DNA from: Euzebya pacifica
GTDB taxonomy: Bacteria; Actinomycetota; Nitriliruptoria; Euzebyales; Euzebyaceae
DNA: 64,000 nucleotides
Assembly: GCF_003344865.1 (NCBI RefSeq)
Contig: NZ_CP031165.1
Span: forward strand, 5,647,910-5,711,909
Direction of reading: 5' to 3'
In this document: positions 26,509 to 35,461 of the stretch, one piece after another
How positions within the stretch are numbered: position 1 is the first letter of the stretch
How the letters are laid out: every line of letters starts with the position of its first letter
Program-made: the position numbers and the translations under genes
Notes under the pieces: generated by a model
Databases searched by the model: none
What the model saw: only the letters and a program-made list of their open reading frames with translations
What the model was told of the DNA's origin: nothing

Positions 26509-27801
26509 ATGCGCATCGCCCTCGCCGTCCTGACGGCCGCAACCCTCGCCGTCCTCACCCTGCAGCCGGTGGTCGCCGACCCCTTGCCGCCCCTCCAAGT
26601 GGCCGAGCCCCGAGCCGTCGCCGACGGCGTGACCTACGAGCACTACTACTGGGCCGATCCCGACGAGGGACTGCCTGGCCCGACGAACCTGCCTGACGAG
26701 ACCCACGTCCACGTGCTGCGCGTGGACCGCGAGGCCTTCACCGGCCGCGCCGAGACGGTGCTCGCCGAGGGGCGGGTCACCGACAAGGAAACCGTCCCCT
26801 CCATCGCCGCCCGCACCGGGGCGCTCGCCGCGATCAACGGCGGGTTCTTCATCGTCAACGACAGCTTCGGCACGCCAGGCGACCTGATGGGCGTCAGCGT
26901 CATCGACGGCGAGCTGGTCAGCGAGGCGGTCGGTGCCCGCAGCGCGTTGGTGATCCGCGGCGACGACCTGACCGACGCGTGGACCACCCAGGTGTCGACC
27001 ACCCTGACCATCACCGCCGAGGACGGCGCGACCCGCGAGCTCGACGGGCTCAACCGGGTCCCCGGCATCGTGCGGAGCTGCGGCGGGGTCGGCGGCGACG
27101 TGCTGGACGGCGAGGTCACCCACGCCCCCGTCCACGACTACACCTGCCATGACGACAGCGAGCTGACCCTGCTGCGCCCGGTCTTCGGCGGGACCGTCCC
27201 GCCCGCCGACCGACGGCTGCTCCTCGAAGCCGGGGGTGTCGTGCTCGGCCCGCTGCTCGGCCAGACCGTCCCCGACGGCCACCAGGTCCTGCTCGGCACC
27301 GGCGACGCCGCCGAGTGGATCGACGCCCATGCCGGCGTCGGCACGCGGGTGCGGGTCACCGAGACCGTGACCACCCCCGACGGGCCCCTCGACCTGGACG
27401 GCCTCGACGTGATCAACGGTGGCCCGCTGCTGGTCCGTGACGGCGTGGCGGACGTGACCTGGGTCGAGGAGGGCTTCGGCCGGATCGACGCGGCCAACGG
27501 CTGGGTCAACAACGCCAACCCCCGCGCCGCCGTGGCGTGGACCCCCGACGCCACGTTGCTGGTCACCGTCGACGGCCGGCAGGCACTCGACGGGTCGGGG
27601 CTGGACCTCCCCTCCTTCGCCGACCTGCTGATCGCGCTGGGCGCCACCGACGCGGTGAACCTCGACGGCGGCGGCTCGGTGACCATGACCATCGGCGAGG
27701 AGGTCGTCAACAGCCCCTCGGACGGAACCAACCTGCGCACCCCGTTCACCCGCGGCACCCCGCGCCCCGTCGGCGACGCGCTGGTGCTGCTCGGCGAGTA
27801 G
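26509..27801 (+). CDS. secreted NAGPA-type phosphodiester glycosidase
   Basis: The sequence starts MRIALAVLTAATLAVLTLQP with a cleavable signal. The NAGPA fold signatures follow: TGALAAINGGFF, NNANPRAAVAWT, LLVTVDGRQ and the hallmark AVNLDGGGSVTMTI near the C-terminus. In eukaryotes this enzyme removes GlcNAc from GlcNAc-1-phosphodiesters; bacterial members are thought to cleave sugar-1-phosphodiester bonds in cell-wall polymers. In this cluster it would expose phosphomonoesters or free phosphodiesters for the neighbouring PhoD and GDPD enzymes. The spacing to both neighbours (40 and 31 bp) supports an operon. Confidence 0.88.
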   Translation: MRIALAVLTAATLAVLTLQPVVADPLPPLQVAEPRAVADGVTYEHYYWADPDEGLPGPTNLPDETHVHVLRVDREAFTGRAETVLAEGRVTDKETVPSIAARTGALAAINGGFFIVNDSFGTPGDLMGVSVIDGELVSEAVGARSALVIRGDDLTDAWTTQVSTTLTITAEDGATRELDGLNRVPGIVRSCGGVGGDVLDGEVTHAPVHDYTCHDDSELTLLRPVFGGTVPPADRRLLLEAGGVVLGPLLGQTVPDGHQVLLGTGDAAEWIDAHAGVGTRVRVTETVTTPDGPLDLDGLDVINGGPLLVRDGVADVTWVEEGFGRIDAANGWVNNANPRAAVAWTPDATLLVTVDGRQALDGSGLDLPSFADLLIALGATDAVNLDGGGSVTMTIGEEVVNSPSDGTNLRTPFTRGTPRPVGDALVLLGE

Positions 27802-27832
27802 TCGACCCCTTCCCCTCGAAATGGACCTCCCC

Positions 27833-29392
27833 ATGTCATCCCGCCGTCAGTTCCTGACCACCTCAGCCGCCACCGCGAGCGCGTTGGCGCTGACCCGCAT
27901 CCCCGCGGCGTTCGCGGCGCCCACGGCGTCCCCGCTCGGGACGGTTGGCGCGGCCGCCGACGCCCCGTTCGCGCTCGGCGTGGCCTCCGGCGACCCCCTC
28001 CCCGACTCGATCATCCTCTGGACCCGCTTGTCGATCCTCCCCCAAGCGCCCGACGGCGGGGTCCCCAACGGGACCTACGACGTCGATTGGGAGATCGCCG
28101 AGGATGAGGGATTCGGCACGGTGGTCGGCTCGGGGACCGTCGCCACCTCCGCGGCCAAGGGGTACAGCGTCCACGTCGACGCAACCGGGTTGGAGCCCGC
28201 CCGTGCCTACTGGTACCGCTTCAGGGCGCTGGGCGTGATCAGCCCGGCCGGTCGAACCAAGACGGCCCCGGCGGCGGGCCAGAGGACCGGGCTGACCAGG
28301 ATCGCGTTCGGGTCCTGCCAGAACTACTCCGGCTACTTCGTGCCCTACCAGTACCTGGCCGCCGACGACGTCGACGTCTTCTTTCACCTCGGCGACTACA
28401 TCTACGAATCCCTCGGGGTCCGCACCGGGACCCCGCTGGCATCTCCCGAACCCACCGACCTCGACGGCTACCGCTGGCGGTGGGCGGAGTACAAGGCCGA
28501 CCCCGACCTTCGAGCCGCCCACGCCACCGTCCCGTTCGTGTGCACGTGGGACGACCACGAGGTCGACAACGACTACGCCGGCGACCACGGACAGGGCGGC
28601 GATGACCCCGAAGCCTTCCGTGCCCGCCGGTTCGCCGCCCACCAGGCGTTCTACGAGAACCTGCCGCTGCGGACCCCGGACCCGATGGGGGGCCAGCTCA
28701 AGCTGTTCAGGCGCCTGACCTACGGGGACCTCGTTCGTTTCCACGTGCTGGACAACCGGTCGTACCGTGACAACCATGCGTGTGAGGGGCCCGGCGGCGG
28801 GGGTGGCCGCGTCATCTCCGCGGACTGCGCCGACCTGACGGACCCGTCGCGCACCATGTTGGGCTTCCCGCAGGAATCCTGGCTCCACGAAGGGTTGCGG
28901 ACCGCGCCGACCAAGTGGAACGTCGTGGCCCAGCAGCTGCTGTTCAGTCAGCTAGAGCAGATCGTGGGGCCCGAGCAGGGCCGCTGGGTCGATGGGTGGG
29001 ACGGCTACGCCGCCACCCGCCAGCGCCTGATCGACGTGTTCGCCGAGGAGCGCGTCGCGAACCCCCTCCTCATCGGGGGTGACATCCACAACCACTGGGT
29101 CGCCGACGTCAAGACCAACTACGACGACCCGTCGTCGGCCACCGTGGCCAGCGAGTTCGTCGGCACCTCCATCTCCTCCAACGGGTCCAGCTTCGACCGA
29201 TACCTGCCCGAGAATCCCCACATCCTCTTCCACGAGTACCGCTACCGCGGCTATGGCCGGTTGTCGCTCACCCATGACGAGGCCATCTGCGACTTCCCGG
29301 TCGTGTCCAGCGTCTCCGGACCCACCAGTGACGCGTTCGCCCTCGACAGCTGGGCCGTGGAAGCAGGCAGCACCGGAGCGCATCGCGTGTGA
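27833..29392 (+). CDS. phoD: PhoD-family alkaline phosphatase/phosphodiesterase (Tat-exported) 1
   Basis: The start MSSRRQFLTTSAATASALAL has a twin-arginine motif (SRRQFL), so the folded enzyme is exported by Tat. PhoD signatures are FGSCQNYSGYF, VFFHLGDYIYE, TWDDHEVDNDYAG and GGDIHNHW, the metal-binding residues of the Ca/Fe enzyme. Its substrates include phosphomonoesters, phosphodiesters and, in Bacillus, wall teichoic acid. I prefer ATG 27833 to the upstream ATG at 27821 because it is preceded by a leader (GACCTCCCC) resembling that at 23682. It is the last gene of the rightward run before a PHO-box-containing gap. Confidence 0.92.
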   Translation: MSSRRQFLTTSAATASALALTRIPAAFAAPTASPLGTVGAAADAPFALGVASGDPLPDSIILWTRLSILPQAPDGGVPNGTYDVDWEIAEDEGFGTVVGSGTVATSAAKGYSVHVDATGLEPARAYWYRFRALGVISPAGRTKTAPAAGQRTGLTRIAFGSCQNYSGYFVPYQYLAADDVDVFFHLGDYIYESLGVRTGTPLASPEPTDLDGYRWRWAEYKADPDLRAAHATVPFVCTWDDHEVDNDYAGDHGQGGDDPEAFRARRFAAHQAFYENLPLRTPDPMGGQLKLFRRLTYGDLVRFHVLDNRSYRDNHACEGPGGGGGRVISADCADLTDPSRTMLGFPQESWLHEGLRTAPTKWNVVAQQLLFSQLEQIVGPEQGRWVDGWDGYAATRQRLIDVFAEERVANPLLIGGDIHNHWVADVKTNYDDPSSATVASEFVGTSISSNGSSFDRYLPENPHILFHEYRYRGYGRLSLTHDEAICDFPVVSSVSGPTSDAFALDSWAVEAGSTGAHRV

Positions 29393-29467
29393 CCCCGGCC
29401 GCCGTGAGGCCCGGTCGCGACGACGAACCGCCGCAAGGCACCCGCCTGTCTCGGAGGGGCACTCCGG

Positions 29468-29500
29468 CGTGGTTGACGTCGGTGTGAGCGTTGGGTGAAC
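29468..29500 (-). promoter_or_regulatory. three-unit PHO box
   Basis: Read on the minus strand, consecutive 11-mers are GTTCACCCAAC (29490-29500), GCTCACACCGA (29479-29489) and CGTCAACCACG (29468-29478). These fit the 11-nt direct-repeat PHO box of Streptomyces PhoP (GTTCACC core). The box lies 52 bp upstream of the EEP/GDPD gene but in reverse orientation to it, so functional use needs testing. Confidence 0.6.
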
Positions 29501-29551
29501 CCACGGCGATGCGGCAGGAGGTTGGCGCGGCGGGGGTGAAGTAGATCGGTG

Positions 29552-31567
29552 ATGCGCCGAATCCTCCCCTCCCTGACCCCTGCCCTCATCGCCTGCTTGC
29601 TGGTCGCCACCGCCACGGTGGCGGGAGCACAGACGACCGACTTCACCCCGCCCCCGCGGCCGGCCGACACCAACGCGCTGCGGGTCATGACCTACAACGT
29701 CCGCTACGCCTCCAACGCCTCGGGCCACGAGGACTGGGGCACCCGGTTCCCCGACATGGCCGCCCAGCTGCAGCAGTCCGACCTCGACCTCCTCGGCACC
29801 CAGGAGCTGAAGGAGACCGCCGGCGACTACACCCAGCGGCTGGACATCCTGGACGCCCTCGGCGGCCCCGACGAGTTCGGCTACATCGGCACCTCCCGTG
29901 GTGGCCCCGACCGGCCCGACGACGAGCAGATGGGCATCTACTACCGCCTCGACCGGCTCGAGCTGGTCGAGGAGGGCCACTTCTGGCTCTCGCCCACGCC
30001 CAACGAGCCGTACTCCTTCGGCTACGGCAACACCGGGAACTCCCGGATGGCGTCGTGGGGCCACTTCCGCGACCGCCGCAACGGCCACGAGTTCTACGCC
30101 GTCAACACCCACTTCGACCACGCCAACAACGACGCCCGCTACCGCGCCGCCGACCAGATCGCCGGCTACTTCACCGGGGACCCCGCCTACGACGTCGACG
30201 GGGTCACCTTCCGCGACGACCTCCCCGTCGTCATCACCGGCGACTTCAACTTCAACCGGGGCGACAGCCTTGCCGCCGGCGTGGTGCTGAACGCCAACAG
30301 CGCCGAGGCCGAGCGGCTGCCCGGCAACCAGCCGGCCCATGACCCGATGAAGGACACCCGGCCCGACAGCCCGTACCCGAGCCTGCCGTTCGGCACGCCG
30401 GCCGGGGAGCCCACGCCGCTGGTCGGCAACACCTCGCCGTACCACCGCCTGGTCACCGGTGGGCCGTTCATCGACGCGTGGGACGCCGCCGACGTCACCG
30501 GCCCCGCGCCGACCGGCACGTTCTCCGGGTTCGGTGAGCTCGACAACCGCTGGCTGGACTGGATCCTCGCGTCGGAATCGGTGGAGGTGCTGCAGGCCTA
30601 CGTCGACACCTACCGGCCCGGCGGCGAATGGCCGTCGGACCACCTGCCCGTGGTCGCCGACGTGGTCATCCCCGCCCACCACGACGACGTCGATGTGGTC
30701 GCCCACCGCGGCGCGTCCCGCTACGCCCCGGAGAACACCCTGCCCGCCATCGAGATGGCGATCGCGATGGGAGCCGAGCAGGTCGAGATCGACGTGTCAC
30801 TGTCGGCTGACCAGCAGATCATCCTGCTGCACGACAACACGCTGTCGCGGACCACCAACGTCGAGGAGGTGTTCGCGGGCGACCCGCGCGTCGTGGCCGA
30901 CGACTCGGTCCCGCAGCTGTTCACCGCCGCGGAGCTCGCGACCCTGGAGGCGTCCAACTGGGGTCGGTTCGCGGTCGGCTCGACCAGCGACGACGGCCGG
31001 TACGCCGGCGCCTACCTGGGCACCCACGTGCCGACCCTGGCCGAGGCGCTGGCGTTGTTCGAGGACCACCCCGACGTCGGCCTGCTGATCGAGCTGAAGG
31101 CCCCTGCCCTGTCGCCGGGCATCGAGCAGATCCTGATCGACCAGCTGCTCGCCGAGCGGGCCAAGGGCTTCACCAACCCCCACGTCGTGCAGTCCTTCCA
31201 CCCCGACTCCATGGAGCTGTACGCGCACCTGCAGGTCGCGGCTGGTCTGGACCTGCCGGTCGGCCAGCTGCACTTCGTGTCGGCCAACCTCGGCGACGCC
31301 TTCCGGGCCCAGTCCACCTACGCCGACGGTTTCAACCCCTCTCACGGGTCGTTGAGCGCCGCCGCAGTGGCCGAGGCGCACCAAGCAGGCCTGACCGTCA
31401 CCCCCTACACGATCAACGACTCCGCCCGACAGGCCGAGCTCGTCGCGATTGGCGTTGACGGGGTCATCACCGACCGCATCGACCGCCTGCAGTGCGTCCT
31501 GCGGGGCGAGGCCCCCGAGGCCTGCGACGCCCTGCCGCTCCCCGAACCCTTCCAGACCGAGGAGTAG
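29552..31567 (+). CDS. secreted EEP phosphatase/nuclease fused to GDPD
   Basis: A signal peptide (MRRILPSLTPALIACLLVA) leads into an endonuclease/exonuclease/phosphatase domain (about 45-375) with MTYNVRYAS, GTQELKE (catalytic Glu), AVNTHFDH, ITGDFNFN and SDHLPVVADV. Residues from about 385 are a full GDPD domain: VVAHRGASRYAPENTLPAI, EIDVSLSADQQIILLHDN and GVDGVITDRID. The fusion would combine phosphodiester cleavage of nucleic acid or phospholipid head groups with glycerophosphodiester hydrolysis. The GDPD half is close to the gene at 22722, so the fusion likely arose by duplication. The actual start may be the ATG at 29552 or the GTG just before it. Confidence 0.87.
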   Translation: MRRILPSLTPALIACLLVATATVAGAQTTDFTPPPRPADTNALRVMTYNVRYASNASGHEDWGTRFPDMAAQLQQSDLDLLGTQELKETAGDYTQRLDILDALGGPDEFGYIGTSRGGPDRPDDEQMGIYYRLDRLELVEEGHFWLSPTPNEPYSFGYGNTGNSRMASWGHFRDRRNGHEFYAVNTHFDHANNDARYRAADQIAGYFTGDPAYDVDGVTFRDDLPVVITGDFNFNRGDSLAAGVVLNANSAEAERLPGNQPAHDPMKDTRPDSPYPSLPFGTPAGEPTPLVGNTSPYHRLVTGGPFIDAWDAADVTGPAPTGTFSGFGELDNRWLDWILASESVEVLQAYVDTYRPGGEWPSDHLPVVADVVIPAHHDDVDVVAHRGASRYAPENTLPAIEMAIAMGAEQVEIDVSLSADQQIILLHDNTLSRTTNVEEVFAGDPRVVADDSVPQLFTAAELATLEASNWGRFAVGSTSDDGRYAGAYLGTHVPTLAEALALFEDHPDVGLLIELKAPALSPGIEQILIDQLLAERAKGFTNPHVVQSFHPDSMELYAHLQVAAGLDLPVGQLHFVSANLGDAFRAQSTYADGFNPSHGSLSAAAVAEAHQAGLTVTPYTINDSARQAELVAIGVDGVITDRIDRLQCVLRGEAPEACDALPLPEPFQTEE

Positions 31568-31577
31568 GAATCAGGGC

Positions 31578-33575
31578 CTACCGGGCCGTCCGCAGGGGGA
31601 GGGTTGCCGGAGCGGGCACCGCCGGCTTGGCGGGACCGGCGGTGCGCTCCAGCGGTGACAGGGGGACCAAGTGGGGGCGTCCGACCTGGTTGGCGTAGCG
31701 GGCCAGCACGGTGTCGGCCGGGGTGCCGGCCGGGCCGGTCTCGCCCGGCCCGGTGTTGACGGTCTTGTCCGACGCCAGCAGCTCGAGCTCTGACCGGTCA
31801 CCGAACAGGTGGACCATCGAGTGCCCGTACTCGCGCCAGTTCATGTACCGCATGCTGGGGTTGGCGGCCATCGCGGCGGTCTCGGCCGCCAGCGACGCGG
31901 CGATCGCCGGGATGCGAGCGGCCCGGTAGGCGGCGTGGAAGGTCGGGTCGGATCCCGCCTCGAAGCACGAGTGGGCGCTGCCCTGTCCCGCCCCGGCCTC
32001 ACAGGCCGTTTCCGCGACCACGTCAACCAGCCCGGGCCGGCCCATTCCGTTGATCAGCTCGACCCCGACTGGGGTCAGGCCCACGCCAGCGTCGTCGCCC
32101 GCCCAGGGGTCGACGGGGTTGTAGTCGGGCGCGGTGGAGTCCTCGACCAGGTCGTAGGCCCACCAGCCGTGGCTGTCACCGGACAGGACGATGTTGTCCA
32201 CGATCCCGCGGTCGCGCAGGAAGGCGAAGAGCTGCCGCCGGTCGCTGGTCCAGCCCGGGTAGATGTCCACGACGTCCTCGGCGTTCTCCACGCTCGTCAG
32301 CCCCAGCTCGCGGGCACCGTCGCGCAGCGCCGTCGGCAGGTTGAAGTTGCCCAGCTGCCCCATGTTCTTCTGGTTGAGCAGGATCCGGTGCGTCGCCCCG
32401 GCGTGGGCCTCGAAGGTGTCCTGCAGCCAGCGCCACTGGGTCGGACCCAGCATGGCCGGGGCCGGGCCGAACGGCATGCCGTCGTTGGCGGTGGCCGCCT
32501 GCTCCTCGGTCTCGAGCTGCCGGGAGTAGTGCCAGTCGATGACGATCAACGACAGCAGCCGACCCCACGACATCGCGCGGTGCGTGAAGAACGCTTCGGC
32601 GCCGCGCGGCGTCTCGACGTTGGCGAACGGACCGGGGGAGGGGCGGAAGGTGCCGCTGTGGTCGGGCCGCACCGGACGGGTCGGCGACCACTCCCAGAAC
32701 ACCTCAGCGCCCCCGAAGCGCCGCTCCTCCTCGCTCAACGACTCGTCGCGCAGATCGGCGAAGTCGTGGTTGTCCACCGCGATGACCCACGGTGCCGCCA
32801 TGTGCGCCGCCATGAGGTGGGGGTCCTGGTAGTACAGCGCGTACCGTCGGCGGGCCTCGTTGCGGGTCGACCAGCGCCGGGCGTCGACGTCGTCGATGTC
32901 GAACCGGTCCTCCCACGCCCGTACGGCCGGGTGCCCGCCACAGAACTCATAGACGTGGTCGCCGACGTGGATGACCAGGTCCACGTCGTCGCGCTCGGCG
33001 ATTCGGGCGTACGCGGAGAAGTGGTCCTGCCACCACGAGGTGCAGGCGACGTGGGCGGCGTGCAGCTCGGTCACGTCGTCATCGGGGCCGGGCGCGGTGC
33101 GGGTCCGTCCGACGGGGGAGCGGTACCCCAGCGCCTCGAAGCAGTAGAAGTACACGGCATTGGGCGTCAGCCCGTCGACGTCGACCTTGACCGTCCAGTC
33201 CCGGCCGGCGTCGGTGGTGACGGCACCGCTCGCGCGGACGTCGACCATGTCCGGGTCGGTGGCCACCTTCCACACCACGTTGGTCGACGTCACGCCCTGC
33301 GGGTCGGTGACCTCCCAGCCGCGGTCGTCCGGGATCGACACCCGGGTCCAGATGATCACGCGGTCGGCCAGCGGGTCGCCCGAGGCCACGCCGTGCCCGA
33401 ACGGCAGCAGGTCCACCTGCGCGGGATAGTCCCATCCGGCCGGCGGGACCACGTCCACCGCCGACGGCCCGATCGGAGCGGTCTGGGGCGGGAAGCGGTT
33501 CGGACGGCCGACGGAGACGCCCAGGAGCGGGGCGAGTCCGGAGGCCTTGAGCACGTCACGACGGCTGATCGACAT
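31578..33575 (-). CDS. PhoD-family phosphatase (Tat-exported) 2, divergent metal motif
   Basis: The start MSISRRDVLKASGLAPLLGV is a Tat signal (SRRDVLK). The PhoD core is recognisable by GHGVASGDPLADRVIIWTRV, LVIHVGDHVYEF and LSGDSHGWW, but the usual WDDHE motif reads VDNHDF, so one metal-site residue differs. The C-terminus is about 100 residues longer than the other copies. At 665 residues it is an unusually large PhoD. Upstream is a perfect pair of PHO-box 11-mers. It converges with the EEP/GDPD gene with only 10 bp between stops. Confidence 0.82.
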   Translation of the reverse strand: MSISRRDVLKASGLAPLLGVSVGRPNRFPPQTAPIGPSAVDVVPPAGWDYPAQVDLLPFGHGVASGDPLADRVIIWTRVSIPDDRGWEVTDPQGVTSTNVVWKVATDPDMVDVRASGAVTTDAGRDWTVKVDVDGLTPNAVYFYCFEALGYRSPVGRTRTAPGPDDDVTELHAAHVACTSWWQDHFSAYARIAERDDVDLVIHVGDHVYEFCGGHPAVRAWEDRFDIDDVDARRWSTRNEARRRYALYYQDPHLMAAHMAAPWVIAVDNHDFADLRDESLSEEERRFGGAEVFWEWSPTRPVRPDHSGTFRPSPGPFANVETPRGAEAFFTHRAMSWGRLLSLIVIDWHYSRQLETEEQAATANDGMPFGPAPAMLGPTQWRWLQDTFEAHAGATHRILLNQKNMGQLGNFNLPTALRDGARELGLTSVENAEDVVDIYPGWTSDRRQLFAFLRDRGIVDNIVLSGDSHGWWAYDLVEDSTAPDYNPVDPWAGDDAGVGLTPVGVELINGMGRPGLVDVVAETACEAGAGQGSAHSCFEAGSDPTFHAAYRAARIPAIAASLAAETAAMAANPSMRYMNWREYGHSMVHLFGDRSELELLASDKTVNTGPGETGPAGTPADTVLARYANQVGRPHLVPLSPLERTAGPAKPAVPAPATLPLRTAR

Positions 33576-33617
33576 GCCACCGGAGTATGCGCAAGGTCCG
33601 CGACGCCGGGCCGGGAC

Positions 33618-33639
33618 GGCCGGTGAAGGTTGAATGAAC
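33618..33639 (-). promoter_or_regulatory. PHO box upstream of phoD copy 2
   Basis: On the minus strand the 11-mers GTTCATTCAAC (33629-33639) and CTTCACCGGCC (33618-33628) form a direct repeat of the PhoP type, in the orientation of the gene that begins at 33575. AGTATG on the plus strand at 33584 gives a CATACT-like -10 on the coding strand, although the spacing to the box is long. Confidence 0.65.
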
Positions 33640-33673
33640 AACCCGGTCGCTGCCGTCCATGGACCGACCGGAC

Positions 33674-35347
33674 CTAGTCGAAGGGTGTCCCGACGGTCTG
33701 GGTCACGGCGTTGGTGCCGCGCTCGATGACGAACTCGGCCTTGGTCGTGATCGCCGGGCGTGGGTTGTAGACGTCGTCGATGGTGCGGAGCCGGCTGATC
33801 CAACGGTCGGCGGTCACCTCCGCGGTCATGTAGCCGCGGGACAGCCCCTCGAAGTACTTCAGGTGGGCGTTGTTGGCGTAGAAGATCGGGCGCAGGCCCG
33901 TCTGCTCCTCCTGGGAGAACCCGCTTGAGGTGATCGAGGTCGCGCAGAGCTCAACGCCGACATTGGGGGACAGCGGGTTGTCGAAGTCGCGCTTGAGCTC
34001 GCTGACCCACGTGGAGTGGATGTCGCCGGTGAGGACGGTCACGTCGGGGATCCCCTCCTCGGCGATGTGGCCGAGCAGCGCTGCCCGTTCGGCTTGATAG
34101 CCATCCCACTGGTCGGCGTTGATGTAGTTGCCGTCGGTGAAATCGATCGCGCCGAGCGCCGGGGCGATGGAGTCCTGCAGCTGCTGCGGGATTCCTCCCG
34201 CGCGGATGGCCGCGATCAGCACCTGCTGCCCGAGGGTCCGCCACGCGGCGGTGGAGGAGGAGAGCTCGTTCATCACCCACTGCCGCTGGTCCAGCCCGAG
34301 GATGGTCGCGTCGGGGTCGTCCACCTCGGCACACGTCACCGACACCGTCGCGTCGTCGCACGGCTGGTCGGTGCGGAACTGGCGGGTGTCCAGCACGACC
34401 AAGTCGAGCAGGTCGCCCCACCGCACGGTGCGGTGGATGACGAAGTCCGGGCCGGTCGGCAGGCCCGCGGGTGGCCGGATCGGCATCATCTCGTAGTAGG
34501 CCTGGTAGCTGTTGGCCCGGCGGGCGATGAAGGCGCTGTCGGACTGCTGGCCGGGCCCGTCGTCGTCCTCGCGGATCGTGCCCGCGTAGTTGTTGTCGAA
34601 CTCGTGGTCGTCCCACGTCACGACCCACGGGAACAGCGCGTGGGCCTGCCGTAGGTTGGGGTCGCCGCGGTACAGGGCGAACCGGCGGCGGTACTGCTCG
34701 AGCGTCTCGGTCTCCTCGAGCCTGTCCTCCTCGCGGGTGTCGCTCTCGGCGCCAGGGTCGAAGGGCTCCTCGTAGAAGTAGTCACCGGAGCAGAAGACGA
34801 GGTCGATGTCCTCGCGGCACAGCTGGCGGTAGGCGCCGAAGAAGCCGATGTGGAACTTGGCACAGCCGACCATGGCCATGCGCAGCCGGTCACCGCCCGC
34901 GGTCTTGGTCCGACCGATCCGCGACGTCTTGCCGAGGGCGGAGAACCGGTACCAGTACCACTGGCCGGGCTCGAGGCCGTCGGCGGTCACGTGGACGGTG
35001 TGAGCGAAGTCGCGGTGGGCGATGGTCGTGCCGGAGTTGACGACCCGGCGCATCCGGGGGTCGGTGGCGATGGCCCAGCTGACCTCGACCTGCTCGGGCA
35101 TCTGCTCCTGCGCGTCCTCGAGCAGTGGTTCGTCGACCACACGGGTCCACAGCACCACCGAATCGGCGGCCGGGTCGCCAGAGGCCACCCCGATGGTGAA
35201 CGGTGCGGGATCGAAGCTGACGCCCAGCGGCAGCGCTTGGGCCTCGGCGTCGCGGAGGCGCAGTCCGTAGGGGGACCACGCGGCTGCGGCGCCAGCGGCC
35301 ACGGCTCCGGCAAGGAAACGGCGGCGGTGCAGGGGGAGGGAAGGCAC
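33674..35347 (-). CDS. phoD: PhoD-family phosphatase (Tat-exported) 3
   Basis: The product starts MPSLPLHRRRFLAGAVAAGA (Tat signal, RRRFL; GTG start at 35347) and has the canonical PhoD motifs: TIGVASGDPAADSVVLWTRV, LVFCSGDYFYEE, TWDDHEFDNNYAG and LTGDIHSTWV. The length of 557 is normal for this family. It should hydrolyse extracellular phosphomono- and diesters. It is the third PhoD in 8 kb and lies about 100 bp downstream of the second in the same direction. A PHO-box unit, GTTCACCCAGC, lies just upstream. Confidence 0.92.
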   Translation of the reverse strand: MPSLPLHRRRFLAGAVAAGAAAAWSPYGLRLRDAEAQALPLGVSFDPAPFTIGVASGDPAADSVVLWTRVVDEPLLEDAQEQMPEQVEVSWAIATDPRMRRVVNSGTTIAHRDFAHTVHVTADGLEPGQWYWYRFSALGKTSRIGRTKTAGGDRLRMAMVGCAKFHIGFFGAYRQLCREDIDLVFCSGDYFYEEPFDPGAESDTREEDRLEETETLEQYRRRFALYRGDPNLRQAHALFPWVVTWDDHEFDNNYAGTIREDDDGPGQQSDSAFIARRANSYQAYYEMMPIRPPAGLPTGPDFVIHRTVRWGDLLDLVVLDTRQFRTDQPCDDATVSVTCAEVDDPDATILGLDQRQWVMNELSSSTAAWRTLGQQVLIAAIRAGGIPQQLQDSIAPALGAIDFTDGNYINADQWDGYQAERAALLGHIAEEGIPDVTVLTGDIHSTWVSELKRDFDNPLSPNVGVELCATSITSSGFSQEEQTGLRPIFYANNAHLKYFEGLSRGYMTAEVTADRWISRLRTIDDVYNPRPAITTKAEFVIERGTNAVTQTVGTPFD

Positions 35348-35364
35348 GCGGGAACGGTAGGGAT

Positions 35365-35375
35365 GCTGGGTGAAC
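35365..35375 (-). promoter_or_regulatory. single PHO-box 11-mer upstream of phoD copy 3
   Basis: GCTGGGTGAAC on the plus strand is the complement of GTTCACCCAGC, an excellent PHO-box unit, 18 bp before the GTG start. The flanking 11-mers match poorly, so this may be a weak or half site. Confidence 0.45.
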
Positions 35376-35461
35376 GAACGGTGGCGCCGGAGCAGCAGAA
35401 CGCGCCATCGCCATGCCCGATCCCTGGCCCGTCGGCTGACGCCGTCTGACCGGCGTGTCGC

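Noticed and set aside
29468-29500. PHO box proposed as the promoter of the PhoD gene to its left
   Set aside because: The left gene ends at 29392 and reads rightwards, so the box cannot drive it. I kept it only as a candidate site for the EEP/GDPD gene.
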